A stretch of 6,519 bases of DNA from Reyranella sp. (GTDB lineage: Bacteria; Pseudomonadota; Alphaproteobacteria; Reyranellales; Reyranellaceae), in the NCBI GenBank assembly GCA_030679805.1, contig JAUXST010000141.1:1-6519 (forward strand), in the 5' to 3' direction. A program made the translations under genes and the position numbers. Within the stretch, counting starts at the first letter, position 1. Every line of letters begins with the position of its first letter. Below are positions 1-5,521 of the stretch, piece by piece. A model generated the notes under the pieces. It searched no databases. It worked only from the letters and a program-made list of their open reading frames with translations, and had not been told where the DNA came from.

Positions 1-536
1 GCTTCGTGGACGACCTTGACGACGGGCGCCAGGCAGTTGGTGGTGCAGGATGCCGCCGTCAGCAGATGATGGCGCGCAGGTTCGTAGAGGTGGTCGTTGA
101 CGCCCACGACGACGTTCAGCGCCCGCTCGTCCTTGACCGGCGCGGCGACGATCACCTTCTTCACGCCGCGATCGAAATAGGCCTGCAGCTCCTCCGGCTT
201 CAGGAACTTGCCGGTGCACTCGAGGACGACGTCGCAGCCCAGATCGCCCCAGGCGACATCGCGTGGCGACGCTGCGGCACTGAAGCCGAGATACTTGCCG
301 CCGACCGCGATGCCCCTGTCGGCATTGACCTCGAAGGAGCTGTGCCAGCGGCCGTGCATGCTGTCGAATTCGAGCAGATGGGCGGTCACGGCCGCGCCGC
401 CCTTGATCTCGTTCAGGTGGACCACGTCGAGGCGATTGCCGCGTCGCGGATCGTCGGCGGGGCGAGGCACGCCGCCGAACGCCGCCCTGAGCGCCAGCCG
501 CCCCATGCGCCCCATGCCATTGATGCCGACTTTCAT
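1..536 (-). CDS. gap: Glyceraldehyde-3-phosphate dehydrogenase, ArsJ-associated type (C-terminus cut by window edge)
   Basis: The visible 178 codons give the NAD-binding domain and the catalytic cysteine of a type I GAPDH. The dinucleotide loop INGMGRMGR is at residues 5-13, LECTGKF at 106-112, and the catalytic SCTTN at 163-167, with Cys164 as nucleophile. Instead of the usual glycolytic VxINDP segment it reads VVHLNEIKGG (38-47), followed by AHLLEFDSMHGRW (52-64). This wording is what I recall for the GAPDH paralogues next to arsJ. Those enzymes are known to use arsenate in place of phosphate and make unstable 1-arseno-3-phosphoglycerate, which ArsJ exports. The ATG at 536-534 places the glycine-rich loop right at the N-terminus and lies 11 bp after the arsRC stop, so the two are probably co-transcribed. 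The ribosome site is weak, suggesting translational coupling. Oddities are Met for the usual Phe and Ile in the loop, and an Arg/Pro-rich stretch at about residues 21-35. A housekeeping gap gene is possible but less likely in this context. Confidence 0.9.
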   Translation of the reverse strand, partial: MKVGINGMGRMGRLALRAAFGGVPRPADDPRRGNRLDVVHLNEIKGGAAVTAHLLEFDSMHGRWHSSFEVNADRGIAVGGKYLGFSAAASPRDVAWGDLGCDVVLECTGKFLKPEELQAYFDRGVKKVIVAAPVKDERALNVVVGVNDHLYEPARHHLLTAASCTTNCLAPVVKVVHE

Positions 537-547
537 CGTGCGGCCCG

Positions 548-1396
548 TCAGGCCGGCGCCCGGGCCGAGTCGCCGATTTCGTCGAGGCGCTTCTTGAGCG
601 CCATCCGGTCGAGCGACGCATAGGGCAGGTTGACGAAGATCTCGAGTCGCCGGCGGATCATGCCGTAGAGTTCGTTGATCATCGTGGCACGCTCGACCGC
701 CGAGCCTGTGAACTTGGCGGGATCGGGCAACGGCCACGCGCCGGTCACCGGCTTGTCGCCGAAATCCGGGCACTGCTGGCCCTGCAGTACGTCGCAGAGC
801 GTGATGACGAAATCCATGCGCGGTGCGTCGGGACCGGTGGACTCGTCCCACGACTTGCAGCGCAATCGTTCGACGTCGTGTCCGAGCGCCCTCAGCTTGG
901 TGAGCATTTCCGGCATCGGCTCGGGCGCCGGCTCGGAGCCGGCGGAGTAGGCGTTGAACTTGCCCTTGCCGACCTGCCCGAGGATGGCCTCGGCCATCAG
1001 CGAACGGGCGGAGTTGTGCGTGCACAGAAACAGGACATTGAAGGCGGGAGTCATGTGAACCTCGGGTTGATCCTCGGGGAGGAGTCGCGCCAGGTCGCCG
1101 CAGAGGTCGGGTCGTCCGCCACAACACGTCTCCGTCAGGAAGCTGAAGAGCGCGCGCAGGCCGGCGAAGCGAACCGCATAGATGATGTTTCGGCCCTGCC
1201 GGGTGGACTGGACGAGGCCGGATTGTTCGAGGGCGGCCAGATGGAACGACAGCGTCGAGGGCAATTGCCCAAGCTGGCTGGCGAGTTCACCGGCCGCCAT
1301 GCCGGAGGCGCCCTTGGTCGCCAGGAGCCGCATCAGGTTGAGGCGGGTTTCCTGGGAAAGGGCGCTGAATCCGGCGGCGGCGTCCGATGATTCCAT
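548..1396 (-). CDS. arsRC: ArsR repressor fused to thioredoxin-type arsenate reductase ArsC
   Basis: This 282-residue protein joins two normally separate ars proteins. Residues 1-105 are an ArsR/SmtB winged helix: the ALSQETRLNLMRLL helix (12-25), the recognition helix region PSTLSFHLAALEQSGLV (46-62), and a wing ending in RNIIYAV. Cys91, Cys92 and Cys99 follow and probably bind As(III), resembling the C-terminal Cys trio described for the Acidithiobacillus-type ArsR. Residues 118-260 are a low-molecular-weight phosphatase-fold ArsC. The P-loop CTHNSARS (125-132) supplies nucleophile Cys125 and Arg131, LCDVLQGQQCP carries Cys201 and Cys209 as the likely disulfide relay, and PDP (224-226) has the probable acid Asp225. 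The protein should repress the divergent ars promoters, reduce arsenate and release DNA on sensing the product arsenite. I chose the ATG at 1396 because MESSDAAAGFSALSQETR matches the usual ArsR N-terminus. A TTG at 1438 is in frame but lies in the presumed operator. Fusions of this kind are known in some bacteria. Confidence 0.93.
   Translation of the reverse strand: MESSDAAAGFSALSQETRLNLMRLLATKGASGMAAGELASQLGQLPSTLSFHLAALEQSGLVQSTRQGRNIIYAVRFAGLRALFSFLTETCCGGRPDLCGDLARLLPEDQPEVHMTPAFNVLFLCTHNSARSLMAEAILGQVGKGKFNAYSAGSEPAPEPMPEMLTKLRALGHDVERLRCKSWDESTGPDAPRMDFVITLCDVLQGQQCPDFGDKPVTGAWPLPDPAKFTGSAVERATMINELYGMIRRRLEIFVNLPYASLDRMALKKRLDEIGDSARAPA
1052..1063 (-). promoter_or_regulatory. Possible internal ribosome binding site and ATG for free ArsC
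   Basis: At the junction of the ArsR and ArsC domains the minus strand reads GAGG (1063-1060), five bases (TTCAC), then an in-frame ATG (1054-1052, Met115 of the fusion). It is followed by TPAFNVLFLCTHNSAR, which is where a stand-alone ArsC normally begins. This is a better Shine-Dalgarno arrangement than the one in front of the fusion's own ATG. It may be a leftover from two adjacent genes that lost the stop between them, or a working site producing about 168 residues of free reductase. Function is inference. Confidence 0.45.
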
Positions 1397-1493
1397 ACTT
1401 CTCGAATAGTCCAATAATGTGACATATGTATTACGCAATCGGCGGTTAGGTGTCGATAGGCAGGATGAGCAGGATCGAGCGGGAGACGCCGGT
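1397..1493. promoter_or_regulatory. Divergent arsRC / acr3 control region with candidate ArsR operator
   Basis: These 97 bp separate the arsRC start (minus) from the acr3 start (plus), so both promoters must lie here or just inside the genes. The stretch from about 1405 to 1440 is clearly AT-richer than its surroundings. It holds the perfect 8-bp palindrome ACATATGT (1422-1429) and flanking TAAT (1415-1418) and ATTA (1430-1433) half-sites with dyad symmetry. AT-rich imperfect palindromes of this kind are usual ArsR/SmtB targets, and an operator here would let one bound dimer repress both directions. I could not settle on -35/-10 hexamers for either strand. The acr3 ribosome site GGGAG (1481-1485) sits 8 bases before its ATG. 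Confidence 0.55.
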
Positions 1494-2546
1494 ATGTCGC
1501 TTTTTGAACGTTACCTGACCCTGTGGGTCGCGCTCTGCATCGTCGCGGGCATTGCGCTGGGGCATTTCTTCTCGGCCGTCTTCCACGCCGTTGGTGCTGC
1601 CGAGGTCGCCCATGTGAACCTGCCGGTGGCGGCGCTGATCTGGCTGATGATTATCCCGATGCTGATCAAGGTCGACTTCGGCGCCATCGCCGAGGTGCGC
1701 GAGCACTGGCGCGGGATCGGCGTCACGCTGTTCATCAACTGGGCGGTGAAGCCGTTCTCCATGGCCGCACTCGGCTGGCTGTTCGTCGGCTACCTATTCA
1801 GGCCCTGGCTGCCGGCCGACCAGATCGACAGCTACATCGCCGGCCTCATCCTGCTGGCGGCCGCCCCCTGCACCGCGATGGTGTTCGTGTGGAGCAACCT
1901 GTCGGACGGCGAGCCCGACTTCACGCTGACGCAGGTGGCGCTGAACGACACGATCATGGTGTTCGCTTTCGCGCCGATCGTCGGCCTCCTGCTCGGCCTC
2001 TCCGCCATCACCGTGCCGTGGCAGACGCTGCTGCTCTCGGTCGGCCTCTATATCGTGGTTCCGGTGGCGCTGGCCCAGCTCGTGCGCCGCGGCGCGCTTG
2101 CACGCGGGGGCAAGGCGGGCCTCGACCGGCTGCTTGCGCGCCTGCAACCCGCGTCGCTCGTGGCACTGCTCGCGACGCTGGTCCTGCTGTTCGGTTTCCA
2201 GGGCGAGCAGATCATCGCCCAGCCCACGATCAGCGCGCTGCTGGCCGTGCCGATCCTGATCCAGGTCTATTTCAATTCAGGGCTCGCCTATCTCCTGAAC
2301 CGCGCCAGCGGCGAGGCCCATTGCGTGGCCGCCCCTTCGGCCCGGATCGGCGCCAGCAACTTCTTCGAGCTGGCGGTGGCCGCGGCCATCAGCCTCTTCG
2401 GATTCTCTTCGGGGGCAGCACTCGCCACCGTGGTCGGCGTGCTGATCGAGGTGCCGGTCATGCTCTCGGTGGTGAAGATCGTGAACGCGAGCAAAGGCTG
2501 GTACGAAAGCGGGCCCGCCGTCGCGCGCCGCCCACTGCGCCGATAG
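1494..2546 (+). CDS. acr3: Acr3-family arsenite efflux permease
   Basis: The 350-residue product is an inner-membrane As(III) exporter of the ACR3 group (BART superfamily), driven by the proton-motive force. It is hydrophobic throughout, consistent with the family's ten membrane segments; the first spans about residues 8-30. Hallmarks are APCTAMVFVWSNLSDGEPDFTL (124-145 region) with Cys126, the cysteine known to be needed for transport in the family, and GASNFFELAVA (286-296) with Glu292, the second conserved functional residue. NDTIMVF (151-157) and the closing segment EVPVMLSVVKI (319-329) also fit. I chose the ATG at 1494, preceded by GGGAG at 8 bases. A GTG at 1419 is in frame but would add 25 charged residues and start inside the presumed operator. 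It is divergent from arsRC, so arsenite made by the ArsC domain both induces and feeds it. It ends 3 bp from the convergent oxygenase gene. Confidence 0.95.
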   Translation: MSLFERYLTLWVALCIVAGIALGHFFSAVFHAVGAAEVAHVNLPVAALIWLMIIPMLIKVDFGAIAEVREHWRGIGVTLFINWAVKPFSMAALGWLFVGYLFRPWLPADQIDSYIAGLILLAAAPCTAMVFVWSNLSDGEPDFTLTQVALNDTIMVFAFAPIVGLLLGLSAITVPWQTLLLSVGLYIVVPVALAQLVRRGALARGGKAGLDRLLARLQPASLVALLATLVLLFGFQGEQIIAQPTISALLAVPILIQVYFNSGLAYLLNRASGEAHCVAAPSARIGASNFFELAVAAAISLFGFSSGAALATVVGVLIEVPVMLSVVKIVNASKGWYESGPAVARRPLRR

Positions 2547-2549
2547 CGC

Positions 2550-3194
2550 TCACACGGTGAGATTGAAGGCGATGGAGATGCGCTCCTTGCCACCGCGATA
2601 GGGGCGCACCTGGTGCAACAGCCAGGACGGAAACATGACCATTCGACCGGCCTTGGGCTGCAGCCTCTCGGTGGCGCCGCCCGACAGGCCGCCGGGCCCT
2701 GCAAAACCGAGATGGGGCGAGTGCATTGCCGGCAGCGGTCCGCGCGGATCCATGAATTCGAGTTCGCCGCCCAGCGATGCATCGGCGGCGATGCCGCCGT
2801 CGTCGACATAGTAGACGCCCGACCAGTAGGCGCCGGGGTGCGCGTGGAATTCATTGCCGTCGCCGCTGCGGTTGACGTTGGCCCACATGTTGGCGGCCCA
2901 TGTCCCGGTAGCGCAGCCCGGACCATTGCCGACGTTGCCCTTGCGATCGGTCGTCACGCGGTTGGCGAGGTTGCGGCCGATGGCCAGCAGCTTGATGGCC
3001 GGGGCGCCGCCCCAGCGATCCATGTCCCGGCTCGACTGCCAGCCGCCCAGGTTGGAATGCTGCGTGCTGGGCTGGCATTGCTGGCGTTTCTCGATGACCT
3101 GGCGCAAGTCGGCATTGAGCGCTGCCGCATCCGGCACCTCGGTGACGATGAGCGGCGTGGGAAACAACAGGGAAATCTCAGGCGCGATGCTCAA
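2550..3194 (-). CDS. Putative 2-oxoglutarate/Fe(II)-dependent oxygenase (TIGR02466-like)
   Basis: The 214-residue protein resembles a small family of uncharacterised 2OG-Fe(II) oxygenases related to prolyl hydroxylase folds. It opens with LFPTPLIVTEVPDAAALN (10-27), as family members do. The core has NEFHAHPGAYWSGVYYVD (114-131) with His117 and His119, then GELEFMDPR (143-151). The C-terminus has GRMVMFPSWLLHQVRPY (183-199) with His194 and KERISIAFN (203-211) with Arg205. His194 is the likely distal iron ligand and Arg205 the likely 2-oxoglutarate anchor. His117 is the likely first iron ligand, and which residue completes the triad is uncertain. The substrate is unknown and no signal peptide is seen. 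The only good start is a TTG at 3194 with GAGG 8 bases upstream, because no in-frame ATG or GTG lies between the preceding stop and the conserved N-terminus. It is convergent with acr3 and apparently monocistronic; a link to arsenic is unproven. Confidence 0.8.
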   Translation of the reverse strand: MSIAPEISLLFPTPLIVTEVPDAAALNADLRQVIEKRQQCQPSTQHSNLGGWQSSRDMDRWGGAPAIKLLAIGRNLANRVTTDRKGNVGNGPGCATGTWAANMWANVNRSGDGNEFHAHPGAYWSGVYYVDDGGIAADASLGGELEFMDPRGPLPAMHSPHLGFAGPGGLSGGATERLQPKAGRMVMFPSWLLHQVRPYRGGKERISIAFNLTV

Positions 3195-3427
3195 GCTCTC
3201 AGCCTCATTTCCACCGGAACGCGAGGAATACTGGGGACTACGCTACGCACGCGAATAGCAATGCTCGATACCGGACGCCGGGAGAAACGCGCGGCAACCA
3301 TCTGCTGCGAAGCAGGGGCAGAGCAGAGAACTTGTTCATCTTAAGGCAGGGTCGCGGCCTGCTGCAATCGTTTTGAAACGCGGCAGGCCAGGCCGCCGGC
3401 GCCTCTGACAGCCCGTTGCTTTCCCCT
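3195..3427. other. Intergenic region between the oxygenase and HAD genes
   Basis: This 233-bp stretch is the longest without a gene. It must carry the promoter of the minus-strand oxygenase and the 3' end of the hutF-HAD transcript. It contains two hairpins. CTGCT-GCGA-AGCAG (3302-3315) is a 5-bp stem with a GNRA-type loop, and a longer one lies at 3356-3389. I see no convincing -35/-10 pair. A 33-codon minus-strand frame from 3339 has no family resemblance and no clear ribosome site. Immediately before the oxygenase, a six-codon frame (3208-3191, ATG to TGA) ends overlapping its TTG start. Confidence 0.6.
3356..3389 (-). terminator. Stem-loop downstream of the HAD gene, possible terminator
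   Basis: GGCCTGCTGC (3356-3365) pairs with GCGGCAGGCC (3380-3389) over 10 bp with a single T-G mismatch around a 14-base loop. It lies 39 bp beyond the HAD stop codon. No T-tract follows on either strand, so this is not a classical intrinsic terminator. It could act with Rho or protect the 3' end of the transcript. Confidence 0.3.
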
Positions 3428-4105
3428 TTATCTGCCCTCGTCGCCGGCGTCGGACAGGAGGCGATGGACCTCGTGCAGGTCGGCGGCCACGGCGGCGCAG
3501 AGGCGCGTGATGTCGGCGGTCGGCTCGAGCAGATCGGGAACCATGACCGTCATCATGCCCGCCGAGGCGGCGGACCGGACGCCGTTGTGCGAGTCTTCCA
3601 GGGCGAGGCAAAGCCGCGGCTCCACGCCCAATCGTTCGGCCGCCTTCAGGAACGGATCGGGCGCGGGCTTGTGTTGCGCGTAGTCGCCAGCCGCCACGAT
3701 ATGGTGAAATCGGCCGGCCAAGTCGTGCACCTCGAGGTGATGCTGGACCGTCGGGTGCGCCGAGGTGGTGGCGATGGCGCGCGGCAGGTGCCGCTCGTCC
3801 AGCAGATCGAGCAGTTCGAGAACGCCGGACTTCAGGAACTGGCGCGAGTCGACGAGCCCCTGAAAGTTTTGCCGCGCCACGGCCCGAAGCTCTTCGGCCG
3901 GAAAGGCCGCGCCATAGTGATCGAGAAGAAGGCCGCGGATTACTGGCCAATGCGAACCCACCGTCGTGCGGAAGAACGGGCGACCCATGTCGTAGCCCAG
4001 GCTGGTGGCCGCTGACAGGGTCGCTTCCTCGTAGAGGCTTTCGGTGTCGAACAGCAAACCGTCCATGTCGAAGACGACGGCGACGGGTTTTCGCGGAAGT
4101 CTCAT
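3428..4105 (-). CDS. HAD-superfamily phosphatase-like hydrolase (subfamily IA)
   Basis: The 225-residue cytoplasmic protein has all the haloacid dehalogenase motifs. Motif I VVFDMDGLLFDTE (10-22) gives nucleophile Asp13 and acid/base Asp15. A helical cap follows at about 18-90. Motif II is IATTS (111-115), motif III Lys146 in HKPAPDPF (145-152), and motif IV LEDSHNG (169-175) with Glu170 and Asp171 for magnesium. Length and layout match beta-phosphoglucomutase or sugar-phosphate phosphatase relatives, but the motifs do not fix the substrate. The ATG at 4105-4103 overlaps the hutF stop by 4 bp (ATGA), so translation is probably coupled to hutF. The same frame stays open upstream to 4795 only because of GC-rich sequence opposite hutF; the HAD fold begins at this ATG. 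A role in histidine breakdown is possible but unsupported beyond position. Confidence 0.88.
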   Translation of the reverse strand: MRLPRKPVAVVFDMDGLLFDTESLYEEATLSAATSLGYDMGRPFFRTTVGSHWPVIRGLLLDHYGAAFPAEELRAVARQNFQGLVDSRQFLKSGVLELLDLLDERHLPRAIATTSAHPTVQHHLEVHDLAGRFHHIVAAGDYAQHKPAPDPFLKAAERLGVEPRLCLALEDSHNGVRSAASAGMMTVMVPDLLEPTADITRLCAAVAADLHEVHRLLSDAGDEGR

Positions 4106-5475
4106 GGCTGAATGCCAACCAACATTTTGCGGTAGCGTGCCACGATCGCGTCGCGGTCGCGATGCCTTCCCTGCTGGACTACGGGAATGCCGCCGCGATA
4201 GACGGTCTTGATCGCCGCGTTGTCGGCGGCGAACAGCCAGGAATCGAGCGCGCGGTCGTCGCGATACCCGTCGGCGTGCAGCACCACGAAGTCGGCGCGG
4301 TTTCCGGGAGCAATGGCGCCGACGGGTGCCCCCACGGCCCAGGCGCCGCCCAGGAGGGCTTCGTCGATCAGGCGCCGGCCGGTCGAGCGCGCGGCCTCGC
4401 CCAGCACGTTGCGCCGCCGGTGCATCAGGCGCTGGCCGTATTCGAGCGTGCGCAGTTCGTCGGCGGCGGAGATGCGGACCAGTGAGTCCGAGCCGATGCC
4501 GAAGCGACCGCCGGCCGCGAGCAGTGCCGGCGCGTCGAACAGCCCGTCGCCGAGATTGGCTTCGGTGATGGGGCAGAGCCCGACGATCGCCTGTGCCTTG
4601 GCGATGCGCGCGATCTCCTTGGCGTCGGCATGCGTGGCATGGACCAGGCACCATCGCCGCGCATCGTCTTCGCGCACATCGTCTTCGATCTTGTCGAGCA
4701 GCAGATCGACCGGCCGCCGGCCATGCGCCGCGAGGCAATCGTCGACTTCGCGCGTCTGCTCGGCGACATGGATGTGCGCCGGCTGGCCGCGCCATGTGTC
4801 AGCCGCCCATGCGAGGTCGTCGAGGGTGACGGCGCGCAGCGAGTGGGGGGCGATGCCGATGACGCCGCCGGGGACGCGGGTTTCCATCAGCCGTGCATAG
4901 GCGGCACGGTCGCAGACGAAGCGGCGCTGGCCTTCGCTGGGCGGTTGGCCCAGGAAGCCGCTCTGGCGGTAGAACACCGGCAGCAGGGTGAGGCCGATGC
5001 CGGCGGTGTCGGCGGCGGCCACGATGCGCTCCGACATCTCGGCCACATTGTCGTAGGGCCTTCCGTCGGGCTGATGATGGAGATAGTGGAACTCCGCCAC
5101 CCAGGTGAAACCCGCCTCCAGCATTTCCATGTAGGCGAAGGCCGCGATCGCTTCCAGGTCGTCGGGCGAGAGCCGCTCGACGAAGCGGTACATCGTCTCG
5201 CGCCAGGTCCAGAAGGAATCGGATTGGGTGCCGCGCCGTTCGGTGAGGCCGGACATGGCGCGCTGGAAGGCATGGCTGTGCAGGTTGGGCAGGCCCGGCA
5301 CCACCACGCCCGAGATGCGGTCGGCGGCCAGTTCGGGAGTGGCCAGTCCGGGGCTGGCCTCCTCGATGCCGGCGATGATGCCATGGTCGATCCTGACCAC
5401 GACATCGTGCCGCCAGCCCCATTCGCCCGAGGAGGTCGGCATCAGCGCCGTTTCGAGGTGCAATTTACTCGCCAT
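4102..5475 (-). CDS. hutF: Formimidoylglutamate deiminase HutF
   Basis: HutF hydrolyses N-formimidoyl-L-glutamate to N-formyl-L-glutamate and ammonia in the five-step histidine degradation route, before HutG. The 457-residue protein is an amidohydrolase-superfamily TIM barrel. Metal-binding NLHSHAF (64-70) has His66 and His68. APHSLR (209-214) carries His211, HIHVAEQ (234-240) has metal ligand His236 and catalytic-type Glu239, VHATH (278-282) has His279, and GIGSDS (326-331) has Asp330. FHYLHHQPDGRPY (129-141) and SGFLGQPPSEGQRRF (172-186) are wordings I associate with HutF rather than guanine or chlorohydrolase-type deaminases. The ATG at 5475 gives the usual N-terminus; the open frame continues to 5682 but would run opposite the divergent aapJ. 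The ribosome site is weak. It shares an ATGA overlap with the downstream HAD gene. Other hut genes are not in the window. Confidence 0.92.
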   Translation of the reverse strand: MASKLHLETALMPTSSGEWGWRHDVVVRIDHGIIAGIEEASPGLATPELAADRISGVVVPGLPNLHSHAFQRAMSGLTERRGTQSDSFWTWRETMYRFVERLSPDDLEAIAAFAYMEMLEAGFTWVAEFHYLHHQPDGRPYDNVAEMSERIVAAADTAGIGLTLLPVFYRQSGFLGQPPSEGQRRFVCDRAAYARLMETRVPGGVIGIAPHSLRAVTLDDLAWAADTWRGQPAHIHVAEQTREVDDCLAAHGRRPVDLLLDKIEDDVREDDARRWCLVHATHADAKEIARIAKAQAIVGLCPITEANLGDGLFDAPALLAAGGRFGIGSDSLVRISAADELRTLEYGQRLMHRRRNVLGEAARSTGRRLIDEALLGGAWAVGAPVGAIAPGNRADFVVLHADGYRDDRALDSWLFAADNAAIKTVYRGGIPVVQQGRHRDRDAIVARYRKMLVGIQP

Positions 5476-5521
5476 GCGATGGCTTGTACGGTATCGGCCG
5501 GCACCTGTTGAGGGGGAATTC
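5476..5521. promoter_or_regulatory. Short divergent hutF / aapJ intergenic region
   Basis: Only 46 bp separate the two starts, so at least one promoter must extend into the opposite gene. For aapJ a weak candidate is TTTACT (5464-5469) and TACGGT (5487-5492) spaced by 17 bp. It matches consensus at 4 and 3 positions respectively and would overlap the hutF start. No convincing hexamers were found for hutF, and no clear operator palindrome is visible. Confidence 0.3.
5510..5516 (+). promoter_or_regulatory. Strong ribosome binding site of aapJ
   Basis: GAGGGGG lies 5 bases before the ATG at 5522, the strongest Shine-Dalgarno sequence in the window. This fits the high expression usual for periplasmic binding proteins, and it fixes the start codon. 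Confidence 0.75.

Noticed and set aside
6..623. A 205-codon plus-strand frame over the GAPDH and the end of arsRC
   Set aside because: It lies antisense to the GAPDH carrying the SCTTN active site and has no family resemblance.
1465..1518. A 17-codon frame (ATG at 1465, TGA at 1516) overlapping the acr3 start, as a possible leader peptide
   Set aside because: It has no arsenic-related residues or regulatory hairpin, and the acr3 ATG has its own ribosome site; chance is the simpler reading.
1523..2560. A 345-codon plus-strand frame overlapping acr3
   Set aside because: It is the +2 shadow of acr3, rich in Arg and His, with no membrane segments or motifs.
3238..3339. A 33-codon minus-strand frame in the gap (ATG at 3339)
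   Set aside because: Weak ribosome site, no similarity that I recognise, and a composition expected by chance.
3336..4118. A 260-codon minus-strand frame across the HAD gene and gap
   Set aside because: It is an Arg/Gly/Pro-rich alternate frame of the HAD gene without recognisable domains.
3428..4795. HAD gene extended upstream to 455 codons, suggesting a fusion
   Set aside because: Residues before the MRLPRK start are Arg-rich low-complexity sequence read out of frame through hutF; the HAD fold is complete from 4105.
4630..5511. A 293-codon plus-strand open frame opposite hutF
   Set aside because: It is the antisense shadow of a well-supported HutF; its translation shows no family motif, and long spurious frames are expected in such GC-rich DNA.
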